IMG/VR virus record: IMGVR_UViG_3300032093_000031 | Coordinates: 54,088 to 118,087 of that record | DNA: 64,000 nucleotides | Source: a virus | Strand: one strand, 5' to 3' | Part shown: one piece after another, positions 23,970 to 31,526 of the stretch | Position numbering within the stretch: position 1 is the first letter of the stretch | Layout of the letters: each line of letters opens with the position of its first letter | Notes under the pieces: model-generated | What the model saw: only the letters and a program-made list of their open reading frames with translations | What the model was told of the DNA's origin: nothing | Databases searched by the model: none | Made by a program: the position numbers and the translations under genes

Positions 23970-24733
23970 AAACATCAGTAGTATTGACAATTCACAACAA
24001 GGAATTCTTAATGAACCAAGTGGTGAGTAACTTGGTAAATAATTTATCAGAACTGAATGACCAGATTGTAATAGTTTTTGATGGTTGTACAGATAATAGT
24101 GAAGGTATTGTTCGTGACAATTTAAAGAGAGTTAGTAATAAAAAAATTGATTACCTGTATGCCGACAATGTTTTTGAAACCAAAGCAAATAATATTGGTC
24201 TAAAGTCTGTTATAAATGATTATGTGGTCTTAATCCAAGATGATATGGTTGTCACAGAAAAAGATTTTGATAAGAGGATGTTGGAACCGTTCATAAAATA
24301 TAGTGATGTGTTCGCTGTAACATCTTTTGTTGCTCACAATAACATCTATAATGAACAAACAAAACAAATAAATTACATCGATATTGCACATAAAGATAAC
24401 TCATCAAGAGATATTTTTTATGCTAGAGAATATGGTAACAGAGGTCCACTAATGTACAACTATAATGACGTGGTCAAATTAAATTTTTTAGACGAATATT
24501 TTTCACCCCAAAATTATGATGATATGGATATGTCCATGAGAGCATTCAAAGAACTCGGAAAAGTGTCAGGTTTATATACGATAGATTATATTTCCGAACC
24601 TGGATGGGGGACCACTAGACAAAAAAATCAATCATTACATAATAATTTAGTTTACGTAAACGCAGCAAAAATACTTGAAAAACACAGGGATTTATTGTAT
24701 AATAAAGACAAATATAAAGAGGATAGAGAATGA
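23966..24733 (+). CDS. Family-2 glycosyltransferase (GT-A)
   Basis: This 255-residue protein is taken from ATG 23966, which overlaps the preceding stop as ATGA; an earlier frame start at 23936 lies within the neighbour. Motifs are SVVLTIHNKEFLMNQVVSNL at 4-23, VIVFDGCTDNS at 35-45 and the metal-binding VVLIQDDMVVTE near 88. A later NYDDMDMSMRAFKELGK helps define the acceptor side. This is a typical single-domain GT2. Confidence 0.85.
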   Translation: MKTSVVLTIHNKEFLMNQVVSNLVNNLSELNDQIVIVFDGCTDNSEGIVRDNLKRVSNKKIDYLYADNVFETKANNIGLKSVINDYVVLIQDDMVVTEKDFDKRMLEPFIKYSDVFAVTSFVAHNNIYNEQTKQINYIDIAHKDNSSRDIFYAREYGNRGPLMYNYNDVVKLNFLDEYFSPQNYDDMDMSMRAFKELGKVSGLYTIDYISEPGWGTTRQKNQSLHNNLVYVNAAKILEKHRDLLYNKDKYKEDRE

Positions 24734-25347
24734 ATAATATAGAGCTAAAGACATTTATGATTAATCATAATGTTAATATCCATGGTGTGATTCACGTTGG
24801 TGCACATTTTGGTCAAGAAGATGAAGTTTATAAGGAATTGGGTATTTCAAACAGAATATACTTTGAACCTCTATCGTCTAATTTTGAGACCTTAAAAGAA
24901 AAAATAGATGATGACGCAATTTTAGTTAAACTGGCGTTAGGTAATGAAAAGAGAAAAGTTTCTATGTTTGTAGAATCCTTTAATAAAGGTATGTCATCCT
25001 CAATATTAGAACCGAAATTACATTCTGTTCAATTTCCTCATATCGTTTTTGATTCTGTAGAAGAAGTTGAAATGGATAGATTGGATGATTTAAATTACGA
25101 TTTTTCAAAATACAACATGATGAATATCGATGTTCAAGGTTTTGAATTAGAGGTTCTCAAAGGTTCCGTGAATACATTAATCAACATTGACTACGTTATT
25201 GTAGAAATAAACAGAGCCGAATTATATAAAGGTTGTCCACACTTTGATGAAATAAACAATTGGATGACACATCATGGGTTTACCTGTGTTGAACAATTTT
25301 GGTGGGGTAATAATTTTGGTGAGGGATTTTTTAAAAAAATAAAATGA
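24730..25347 (+). CDS. FkbM-family methyltransferase (second)
   Basis: This 205-residue protein has motif I VIHVGAHFGQEDEVYKELGI (about 20-39), NRIYFEPLSSNFETL, and the FkbM signature MMNIDVQGFELEVLKGSVNT (about 134-153), then VIVEINRAELYKGC. It is shorter than the first FkbM gene and divergent from it, so the two may act on different acceptor hydroxyls. It overlaps the epimerase start by 4 nt. Confidence 0.88.
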   Translation: MNNIELKTFMINHNVNIHGVIHVGAHFGQEDEVYKELGISNRIYFEPLSSNFETLKEKIDDDAILVKLALGNEKRKVSMFVESFNKGMSSSILEPKLHSVQFPHIVFDSVEEVEMDRLDDLNYDFSKYNMMNIDVQGFELEVLKGSVNTLINIDYVIVEINRAELYKGCPHFDEINNWMTHHGFTCVEQFWWGNNFGEGFFKKIK

Positions 25348-26405
25348 AACGAGTATTAGTATTGGGTGGTGGCGGATTTATTGGTGGTCACCTAGCAAAA
25401 AGATTAAAAAATGAAGGAAACTACGTAAGAGTAGTTGATATAAAAAGACACGAATATTTTGATGAGAAAGACTTTTGTGACGAATTCTTAATATATGACC
25501 TTACGGACCCAAAAAACGTATCATCAGTAATGAGATTAGAAGAATTAAATGGTACGATATTACCGTTTAATTATTACAAACAACCATATTCAACTGAGGT
25601 CCCATTTGATGAGGTTTATCAATTAGCTGCCGATATGGGTGGTGCTGGTTACATCTTCACTGGTGAAAATGACGCGAATGTTATGCACAATTCTGCAATG
25701 ATAAATTTAAATGTTGTAAATGAATCAGTGAAGACAAAAGTTAAGAAGATTTTTTATTCATCATCGGCATGTATGTATCCTGAACACAATCAATTAGACC
25801 CTAACAACCCAAATTGTGAAGAATCATCAGCATATCCCGCGAATCCTGATTCAGAATATGGTTGGGAAAAACTTTTTTCGGAAAGGTTGTACTTGGCTTT
25901 TCACAGAAATCACGGTTTGGATGTTCGAATTGCTAGATTTCATAACATATTTGGTCCATATGGTACGTGGAAAGGTGGTAAAGAAAAAGCACCAGCAGCT
26001 ATGTGTAGAAAAGTTGCCGAAATGTTAGACGGTGGAGAAATTGAAGTTTGGGGTGATGGTCAACAGACTCGTTCATTCTTATATGTGGATGAATGTGTTG
26101 AAGCGGTTTTAAGACTAATGAGACAAGACTCTTTTTTGGGTCCTGTAAACATTGGTTCTGAAGAGAAAGTAACAATTAATGATTTGGCTCAAATGGCTAT
26201 AGATATTTCAGGTAAAGAAATTTATATCAGAAATATTGGTGGGGAAGAATTTAAACAGAAGTATGGATATAAATGTCCTGTTGGTGTGAGGGGAAGAAAT
26301 TCAGACAATAAATTATACCACGAAAAAATAGGTTGGGTTGTTAGTGAACCTCTGTTCTATGGAATGGAAAAAACCTATAAATGGATTAATAGTTTAGTTA
26401 AATAA
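25344..26405 (+). CDS. GDP-mannose 3,5-epimerase-like NAD-dependent epimerase
   Basis: This is a 353-residue short-chain dehydrogenase-type sugar epimerase. A Rossmann Gly-rich loop VLVLGGGGFIGGHLAKRLKN opens the protein, then AADMGGAGYIF near 93, the SSSACMYPEHNQLD catalytic segment near 138, YGWEKLFSERLYLAF carrying the YxxxK pair near 170, and FHNIFGPYGTWKGGKEKAPA near 197. The last two are close to the plant GDP-mannose 3,5-epimerases I know. It would make GDP-L-galactose or a related sugar. It is the last gene of the operon, followed by a strong terminator. Confidence 0.88.
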   Translation: MKRVLVLGGGGFIGGHLAKRLKNEGNYVRVVDIKRHEYFDEKDFCDEFLIYDLTDPKNVSSVMRLEELNGTILPFNYYKQPYSTEVPFDEVYQLAADMGGAGYIFTGENDANVMHNSAMINLNVVNESVKTKVKKIFYSSSACMYPEHNQLDPNNPNCEESSAYPANPDSEYGWEKLFSERLYLAFHRNHGLDVRIARFHNIFGPYGTWKGGKEKAPAAMCRKVAEMLDGGEIEVWGDGQQTRSFLYVDECVEAVLRLMRQDSFLGPVNIGSEEKVTINDLAQMAIDISGKEIYIRNIGGEEFKQKYGYKCPVGVRGRNSDNKLYHEKIGWVVSEPLFYGMEKTYKWINSLVK

Positions 26406-26407
26406 AA

Positions 26408-26438
26408 AAGGGGGTTATTGACCCCCTTCTTTTTTTTC
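26408..26438. terminator. Bidirectional terminator between convergent operons
   Basis: Five G (26410-26414) pair with five C (26422-26426), flanked by A-rich and T-rich arms (26408-26409 with 26427-26428), around a 7-nt loop. A T run lies on the right and an A run on the left, so it can stop both the glycan operon and the leftward glutaredoxin unit. The last codons of the leftward gene are part of the stem. Confidence 0.85.
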
Positions 26439-26708
26439 AATGTATTTTAATATAATTGCTAACGCCTCGTCGTCCCCATTAAAATCTTTTTCGGGACAAA
26501 AAAAGGGTCCTTTACCAGTGTCGTCTTTTTTAATGTAAAAGGCGGGTAAATATTCATTACCCGTTTGTTCAATTACTTTATTCCAAATCTCTTTATTCTT
26601 ACCAACTTCAACTTCTCGGTAAGGTAATGATTCTTTTTGGAGTCTCTCTTTTAATCTTTTACAACCTCCACAACCCTCAAGTGTAAATAGAAGTAATTCA
26701 TTCGCCAT
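26415..26708 (-). CDS. Glutaredoxin-like protein
   Basis: This 97-residue protein has the active-site LFTLEGCGGCKRLKERLQ (CGGC at 13-16) and a downstream EYLPAFYIKKDD segment in place of the usual cis-Pro loop. It reduces disulfides using glutathione or is re-reduced by another redoxin. It sits 2 nt from a thioredoxin gene, so the pair probably serves phage ribonucleotide reduction or oxidative folding. No reductase gene lies in this window. Confidence 0.8.
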   Translation of the reverse strand: MANELLLFTLEGCGGCKRLKERLQKESLPYREVEVGKNKEIWNKVIEQTGNEYLPAFYIKKDDTGKGPFFCPEKDFNGDDEALAIILKYIEKKEGGQ

Positions 26709-26709
26709 A

Positions 26710-27015
26710 TTATAAAGTGTTTAATATTTCTTTGTAAAAAGAATCGGGTCTAACACCTGATGTTCTTGATACTTCGTTATTACCATTAAATATCATTACC
26801 GTTGGTACTGAACGTACCCCATATTCTTGAGAACCTGACATTTCAGAATCAACATTAACCTTGACGAATTTAACATCAGGGTATTCGTGTTGTAGTAAAT
26901 CTAATTTTGGTAATAACATTTTACATGGTCCACACCATTCAGCGTAAAAGTCGGCAAGAACTTTCTCACCGTTTTGTTTCATTTCATTTAGTTTTTCAAC
27001 TGTTACTAATTCCAT
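26710..27015 (-). CDS. trxA: Thioredoxin
   Basis: This 101-residue protein has the active site FYAEWCGPCKMLLPKLD (WCGPC at 27-31), a KFVKVNVDSEMSGSQEYGV segment and the cis-Pro loop VRSVPTVMIFNGN near 68. Length and motif order are canonical. It is a small cytosolic disulfide reductant that can feed ribonucleotide reductase or thymidylate metabolism. It is encoded next to the glutaredoxin gene. Confidence 0.95.
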   Translation of the reverse strand: MELVTVEKLNEMKQNGEKVLADFYAEWCGPCKMLLPKLDLLQHEYPDVKFVKVNVDSEMSGSQEYGVRSVPTVMIFNGNNEVSRTSGVRPDSFYKEILNTL

Positions 27016-27027
27016 TTTTCTTTAATT

Positions 27028-28095
27028 TTAAAATCCTATTTGTTTTTTATTTTCAACTCGAACCACGTCTTCATCGATATTATAAATATCCGCAAGTGTA
27101 GTTGGTTTATCAACTGTTTTTTTCTTACCTAAGTGTTTTAATAATTTGTTAGATTCTTCAACACTTAGAGGTTCAAATTTATGTTCACAAATTAATCTAC
27201 CCTTTCTCAGTAGGGCTTGGTCAATTTTTTCTTTTTTCATATTGAAGGTAGCAACGATTTGAATATTCAAACAATCCCCAAGAATACCATCTGTTATGTT
27301 TAATATATTAGAAACACCAACAGAAGAACCGTTTAATTCTCTATCTGAAATTACTTTCTCGGCATCTTCAATAATCAGAATAGAGTTTTTATGTTCCATC
27401 AAGAATGGAATAATTGAGGGTTCTGAAAGAGATTCGGCCATAGATGGTGGAATAAATAGTATCTCTTTATCGACAATCAATCTTGTAAGGTACTTTATAT
27501 ACGAAGTTTTGCCCGTGCCGGGGTCTCCATGAAATAACACAATACCTTTATCATTTTTCTTGTTCAGTCGAGTGACAATAGTATCGTGTAGTTTTACAAA
27601 CTTATCACCGTAATTTAATTTTATGTCAACATCAGGTACATTTAATTCATATTCCTCGGTGTCCATATGACCATGTTCAGATTTTACTAAACTAATACCA
27701 CTCTTTTTTAATTCAAACTCAAATCCTGATATTTTTTTCAAATCAAAATTTGTATCAAATATACCATGAGATAATGTGTAATAAAATTCTAACTCAAATA
27801 ATAATTCTTCTTTTTCATATTTTGATTTTAATAATATTGCAGTTTTATTATTATCATTAAGAAGAAAAATTTCTGTATTTGGTTTATGTACTCTTCTTTT
27901 AGAGGTTGAATTTAATTCACATATAGGTCTATATCCATCTGATATGAAATAATCCATTACATCTGATGTATACACCTTCTCCGTCTTATAAACAGATGGT
28001 ATTTCATCAAAGGTGTGAAGATACAATTGATTCGTTGGTACGTCGGTACCATACGATGTTTCATAAATAAAATATTGGTCTGGTGTTTTTCTCAT
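27028..28095 (-). CDS. AAA+ ATPase
   Basis: This 355-residue protein has an N-terminal substrate-recognition half (about residues 1-180) without a known domain, then an AAA+ module. Walker A is FHGDPGTGKTSYIKYL (about 188-203), Walker B is SILIIEDAEKV (about 226), the sensor segment is NIQIVATFNMKKEKID, and an arginine-finger-like ALLRKGRLICEHKF follows. It resembles the ATPases that unfold or remodel phage or host complexes. The partner is unknown. Confidence 0.88.
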   Translation of the reverse strand: MRKTPDQYFIYETSYGTDVPTNQLYLHTFDEIPSVYKTEKVYTSDVMDYFISDGYRPICELNSTSKRRVHKPNTEIFLLNDNNKTAILLKSKYEKEELLFELEFYYTLSHGIFDTNFDLKKISGFEFELKKSGISLVKSEHGHMDTEEYELNVPDVDIKLNYGDKFVKLHDTIVTRLNKKNDKGIVLFHGDPGTGKTSYIKYLTRLIVDKEILFIPPSMAESLSEPSIIPFLMEHKNSILIIEDAEKVISDRELNGSSVGVSNILNITDGILGDCLNIQIVATFNMKKEKIDQALLRKGRLICEHKFEPLSVEESNKLLKHLGKKKTVDKPTTLADIYNIDEDVVRVENKKQIGF

Positions 28096-28096
28096 T

Positions 28097-28387
28097 CTAT
28101 TTGTAATAAAATTTTAAATCCGTTGATTCATAAAAGTAAATTCCATTAAATTCACTATCTTCTACTTTTTTAAAAATCATCAAAGATACTCTTAGAAATT
28201 CAAGTTGTTCCTGTGTTAATTGAGGTTCACCTGTTTTTCTAAAATTATTTTCAGCGACTTTTAAAATACTATTATAAAACTCATCTTCGTTCAAGTTTGA
28301 TAAAAAATATTTTCTCGCTTCCTCATTACTTTCAAAGTAATTTTTAATTGTTTGCAAATATATCAAACTTTCAGGAGAAAAATCCAT
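28097..28387 (-). CDS. Small hypothetical protein
   Basis: This 96-residue protein is mostly helical (SLIYLQTIKNYFESNEEARK, about residues 7-26) with a mixed C-terminus (GIYFYESTDLKFYYK). It lies 1 nt from the AAA+ gene and 2 nt from the Dam gene, so it belongs to the same leftward transcript. No family is recognised. Confidence 0.6.
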   Translation of the reverse strand: MDFSPESLIYLQTIKNYFESNEEARKYFLSNLNEDEFYNSILKVAENNFRKTGEPQLTQEQLEFLRVSLMIFKKVEDSEFNGIYFYESTDLKFYYK

Positions 28388-28389
28388 TT

Positions 28390-29280
28390 TTAATAATTCA
28401 TAATCAGTAATTCAATACCTTCGTTTTGTGTTCCGTCTTTTTTAGCGGCAGCCGCCTTTTTGAAAGTTTCTTTAGCCCATTTGTAACCAGTTGGTTGAAA
28501 CATCAAAAGTTGTCCATTTTTACCAATACCAACACCATTTTCGGGGAACCAATCATGAAGTTGTTTAAACTCATAATAAGATAAACTAAATTTACCTTGT
28601 ATACCCTTTAATGTGTTTGCCAACCTTTCATGGTCATTACTATCAAAATCATGATTTGAATAATAATTTTCTGTTTTCCAATAAGGGGGGTCCATGTAAA
28701 AATATGTTTTTGGCGAATCATACTTTTCAACAACTTTTTGGAAATCCATGTTTTCGACAAACGTGATTCTATCTAAATGTGCTCTATATTCAGGATGTTT
28801 GAGTTTGTCCATAAAGATTAACACCTTACATCTGTACTTACCCTTGTAATCAGTATAACTAGAAGTTTCGGGTTTGGAACCTGAGAAAACTTGAGTTAAT
28901 ACGTAAACGTATTTTGCGGCAACATCAAAATTGGGCTCATCCCCAATGACTAATTCTTCGTTGAATACTTCTTTTTGGTATGTACGGAACATTTGTTCAT
29001 ATTCAGGTGGGGTGTTTTCCACACCTAATTGTTGACATGGGTATTTCGCGAGTTCATCCCATAACCTATCGTAATGTTTAGCACATTTAAAAAGGTTTGC
29101 GTTCAATCGATTAAAGTCATTGTAAACGACTGTTTTGAGATTGGGGTATTTCTTTAGGTCCATATTAAAAAAGACCCAAAACATACCCGAAAACCCCTCC
29201 ACGTAGGTTTCAATATCATTAGGTATGAACGGAACAATCCACTTACCTATTCTAGCTTTTCCTCCAATGTAAGATATCAT
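28390..29280 (-). CDS. DNA adenine methylase (Dam-like, D12 class)
   Basis: This 296-residue enzyme has the D12-class order: AdoMet motif at the N-terminus (SYIGGKARIGKWIVPFIP, residues 3-20), VVYNDFNRLNANLF near 51, and the catalytic FYMDPPYWKTENYY with DPPY at 197-200. It methylates adenine N6. No matching restriction enzyme is nearby, so it is an orphan that may protect phage DNA or mark it for regulation. Together with the gene at 12848 the window holds two methyltransferases of different classes. Confidence 0.92.
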   Translation of the reverse strand: MISYIGGKARIGKWIVPFIPNDIETYVEGFSGMFWVFFNMDLKKYPNLKTVVYNDFNRLNANLFKCAKHYDRLWDELAKYPCQQLGVENTPPEYEQMFRTYQKEVFNEELVIGDEPNFDVAAKYVYVLTQVFSGSKPETSSYTDYKGKYRCKVLIFMDKLKHPEYRAHLDRITFVENMDFQKVVEKYDSPKTYFYMDPPYWKTENYYSNHDFDSNDHERLANTLKGIQGKFSLSYYEFKQLHDWFPENGVGIGKNGQLLMFQPTGYKWAKETFKKAAAAKKDGTQNEGIELLIMNY

Positions 29281-29365
29281 TTATAATTTTATATTTTGCG
29301 TTATTAGTCCTCTAACTATAAAAATATAAGAAACTTTTTTCAAAAATGGAAATCAGTGCGCACTT

Positions 29366-29533
29366 TTATTTTACCGGCTGAGATTTGGTCTTTCCACCTT
29401 TCTGTCTTTTTCTTCTCGCGGCGCAGTGGGCTTTTTGAGAAAAACCTTTTGGATTGCTACAATCTATGGTCTTTTTATATTTCATTGACCATTTTTCAAC
29501 CACCATGTCTTCCAACAATTCAATCAATTTCAT
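29366..29533 (-). CDS. Small basic protein with phage-type CNPKGF motif
   Basis: This 55-residue ORF (MKLIELLEDMVVEKWSMKYK) ends in a Cys/Lys/Arg-rich tail with the sequence IDCSNPKGFSQKAHCAARRK (about residues 23-42). The CxNPKGFSQKAHC element recurs at the ends of many large-phage proteins in my memory, but its function is unknown. The two cysteines suggest metal binding. It lies in a 250-nt region between the Dam gene and the plus-strand gene at 29571 and accounts for most of it. Confidence 0.65.
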   Translation of the reverse strand: MKLIELLEDMVVEKWSMKYKKTIDCSNPKGFSQKAHCAARRKRQKGGKTKSQPVK

Positions 29534-29570
29534 ATTGATAAATACTTATTTATTACTTATTTTTTGTATT

Positions 29571-29735
29571 ATGGGATGTTCTAATTGTAAACAGAAGAAA
29601 GAAATGGCTCCTCCAACAAAGGAGTCATTGGAAAGATTAGCACAAAAGACAGAAAAGGTGATGTATGGTGCTTTTATTATTTGGAGTGTTTTCGCGGTTT
29701 ACGGAATCTACTCCTTTGTTAAAAACTTTCTATGA
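29571..29735 (+). CDS. Small membrane protein with MGC N-terminus
   Basis: This 54-residue protein is started at ATG 29571 (MGCSNCKQKKEMAPPTKESL). A C-terminal transmembrane segment (about residues 31-52, VMYGAFIIWSVFAVYGIYSF) anchors it, leaving a short Cys-Cys Lys-rich cytoplasmic or periplasmic head. The start resembles the MGCGC protein at 13784. It overlaps the next gene by 4 nt. No family is recognised. Confidence 0.65.
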   Translation: MGCSNCKQKKEMAPPTKESLERLAQKTEKVMYGAFIIWSVFAVYGIYSFVKNFL

Positions 29736-30370
29736 AAAATGGAAAATACTTTGTAGTTCTCTTTTGTAACAAGAAAAGAGTTAAAATTCTATACAGGTGT
29801 CAAAAAAGGACAACTGTGTACGAGTATTGGCATGAATATAAGACAGAGAAAAAACCAAGATTTGTAAAAACACAAAACAGAAAAAGAAACAACGAAGTAG
29901 TTTATGAACTTGCGTTAATTTTTCCTAACAATAGGTGGGCGACTAAAACATTTGTCAAGGATAGTTTGGGGAGATTGATTGAGGCTAAGTACGAAGATGA
30001 TAAATTCAGAATCAAAGAGATAATTCCTTATTGGAAAGAAGAACTAATATACGATTTTCAAAAGAAGGAAAGAATTAGATATCATGAATTGTTAGAACAA
30101 ATAACATCTATAAATGAAATAGGTCAAATATTCACATTGAATAATAAACTATTTGTTCAAAACGATGATAATATACTGTTGTTTGGAAATAAGAACATCC
30201 GTGACGCTAAAAGGTTGTTTGAATTGATAAGAGAGGACGTTCTAAAAAAGAAGAAAGGTAATTTCATATTCATAAAAGACGTGTCAACCGCACAAAGAAA
30301 ATTGTTATATCAACTACTTGAATCCAAAGGATTTAAAAAATCAGAATTATTTAGACACTACTCTTATTAA
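29732..30370 (+). CDS. Conserved hypothetical protein
   Basis: This 212-residue protein (start KNGKYFVVLFCNKKRVKILY) is rich in Lys/Arg and aromatic residues and looks like a compact alpha/beta protein. A Rossmann-like stretch (LFGNKNIRDAKRLFELIRED, about 151-170) sits toward the end. I do not recognise the family. It is the last plus-strand gene before a convergent leftward block, and its final bases overlap the next gene on the other strand. Confidence 0.6.
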   Translation: MKNGKYFVVLFCNKKRVKILYRCQKRTTVYEYWHEYKTEKKPRFVKTQNRKRNNEVVYELALIFPNNRWATKTFVKDSLGRLIEAKYEDDKFRIKEIIPYWKEELIYDFQKKERIRYHELLEQITSINEIGQIFTLNNKLFVQNDDNILLFGNKNIRDAKRLFELIREDVLKKKKGNFIFIKDVSTAQRKLLYQLLESKGFKKSELFRHYSY

Positions 30371-30584
30371 AGATGATATCCACCTGACCAATTTTAATTG
30401 TAAAAGTTTTGTCGGGTTTAACCATTCGACTATTTTGTTTTTTTGAGATATAATCAAAAGTTTGTAGAAACTTTTCGTTTTCTAACTCAATAACCAATGT
30501 GCACGATTTAGTATCCAAATTAATTTTTTCAATTAAATCTGATATTATTGCCAATTGATTTATCAAGTCACCTTTTTTTTCCAT
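30351..30584 (-). CDS. Small hypothetical protein
   Basis: This 77-residue protein starts at ATG 30584 (MEKKGDLINQLAIISDLIEK); a TTG two codons upstream is possible but less likely. It is acidic to mixed, with a helical N-terminus and an Ile/Phe-rich tail. It overlaps the neighbouring plus-strand gene by 20 nt and the upstream gene by 17 nt. No family is recognised. Confidence 0.5.
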   Translation of the reverse strand: MEKKGDLINQLAIISDLIEKINLDTKSCTLVIELENEKFLQTFDYISKKQNSRMVKPDKTFTIKIGQVDIIFNKSSV

Positions 30585-30684
30585 ATCCAAAAATTATAGA
30601 AAGTCTTTTAAAAAAAGAAAGTTTTTCTTTTTTAGGGGTCTCAAACATTTTGGTTTTATCCAATTTTTTGATTTCCTCAATCAT
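30568..30684 (-). CDS. Very small basic protein
   Basis: This is a 38-residue ORF starting at ATG 30684, which overlaps the upstream stop as ATGATTGA, the coupled arrangement typical here. A longer frame with an ATG at 30774 exists but would overlap the upstream gene by about 100 nt, so the short start is preferred. It is Lys-rich (MIEEIKKLDKTKMFETPKKE) with a small Phe-rich tail. Confidence 0.4.
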   Translation of the reverse strand: MIEEIKKLDKTKMFETPKKEKLSFFKRLSIIFGYGKKR

Positions 30685-31132
30685 TTGATTCTTGTGGGAT
30701 TGTATCTCCTTGGAGTCCCTCTCCACTTCCCGATTCAACCAATTTAATCCCTGTTGTATTCTCTTGTCTTGCATCCTCAATAAATGATATTTCTTTTAAC
30801 TTATCAAGTGTCTGGTGTTGAAACAAAACTTCTAACTCTTTAATCTTTTGTTGTAAGAGTCTTTGTTTCTCTTCCATTTCTTTATTCATGGTTATTATTT
30901 CTTTTGCACAAGAAAAAACAACATCATAACCATCAGCGGTTGCATTACTGATTAATGAAACCAAAGTAAATTTCTCATTTTTATCTTGTATCTTATATTT
31001 GATAGATTTGTATTGAGAAATTATTGATTCGATTTTCCAAGTAACAGGAAGTTTAATGTCTAAACTTACGTTATTGTCTATTTCTCTCAAAGAGAAAAAA
31101 TATGGTCTTAAATGTCTTATATTGTCAAACAC
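30677..31132 (-). CDS. Hypothetical protein with coiled coil
   Basis: This 151-residue protein has a first half RHLRPYFFSLREIDNNVSL leading into a strand-rich region (LDIKLPVTWKIESI). A helical, Glu/Lys-rich middle (MEEKQRLLQQKIKELEVLFQ, about 92-111) predicts a coiled coil. The C-terminus is a flexible Ser/Gly/Glu stretch. It resembles conserved phage proteins of Bacteroidota hosts without an assigned role. It is followed by the small gene overlapping its stop. Confidence 0.65.
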   Translation of the reverse strand: MFDNIRHLRPYFFSLREIDNNVSLDIKLPVTWKIESIISQYKSIKYKIQDKNEKFTLVSLISNATADGYDVVFSCAKEIITMNKEMEEKQRLLQQKIKELEVLFQHQTLDKLKEISFIEDARQENTTGIKLVESGSGEGLQGDTIPQESND

Positions 31133-31136
31133 TAAA

Positions 31137-31319
31137 TTATATTATTAAAAATGTTATTATGTAAGAAACCGCAAGATAAAACAAAACAGATTCTATTTTG
31201 GTCAACTTTAATATTGAGGGTTGTTCTGAGAAGAATTTTATCAAAAATTCAACACAGAACCTTAGTACGTAAATGGTACTCAATACCATCAAAAAAATAA
31301 AGATATAATTAATCATCAT
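31137..31319 (-). CDS. Small membrane protein
   Basis: This 60-residue protein has two hydrophobic segments: about residues 2-20 (MINYIFIFLMVLSTIYVL) and 42-60 (SVLFYLAVSYIITFLII), joined by a charged loop. A double-TM hairpin of this size is reminiscent of holins, but nothing further supports that. It overlaps the Hc1-like gene by 11 nt. Confidence 0.6.
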   Translation of the reverse strand: MMINYIFIFLMVLSTIYVLRFCVEFLIKFFSEQPSILKLTKIESVLFYLAVSYIITFLII

Positions 31320-31491
31320 GTTTTTTTATTTCTTGTAATAGTTCTTTTCTATAAAGAGGAATTAACTCTTTTATTTCTTGAGCATATTTTCTAGCTCGAA
31401 TAGATGCACTTCTATTACCCTTTTCGAATACCTTGGTGGTATCAACAGACATTTTTTCCACCAAGTCTTTGATTTGTTTAAGTGTGTCCAT
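31309..31491 (-). CDS. Hc1-like histone H1-type protein
   Basis: This 60-residue protein resembles the Bacteroidota histone H1-like Hc1 family. A short helical head (TLKQIKDLVEKMSVDTTKVF) is followed by the typical ASIRARKYAQEIKEL segment (about 29-43) and a Lys-rich tail (YRKELLQEIKKHDD). These small proteins bind DNA and compact chromatin in Bacteroidota and Chlamydia. A phage copy may coat phage DNA or alter host nucleoid structure. A hairpin lies directly ahead of its ATG. Confidence 0.7.
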   Translation of the reverse strand: MDTLKQIKDLVEKMSVDTTKVFEKGNRSASIRARKYAQEIKELIPLYRKELLQEIKKHDD

Positions 31492-31522
31492 TTTTCCGTT
31501 TTTATATATAGTATACGGAAAA
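31492..31522 (-). promoter_or_regulatory. Leader hairpin ahead of the Hc1-like gene
   Basis: An 8-bp perfect stem, ttttccgt (31492-31499) and acggaaaa (31515-31522), with a 15-nt A+T-rich loop ends 1 nt before the ATG. In the mRNA it would hold the start region. It is the third start-linked inverted repeat in the window, after 3246 and 46698. Confidence 0.5.
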
Positions 31523-31526
31523 TAAA

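Noticed and set aside
28355-28362. Another TATATTTG on the minus strand
   Set aside because: It lies inside the coding region of a 96-residue gene and has no gene starting close downstream.
30568-30774. Longer start at ATG 30774 for the small protein ending at 30568
   Set aside because: It would overlap the well-formed gene at 30677-31132 by about 98 nt, while the ATG at 30684 gives the usual coupled 8-nt overlap.
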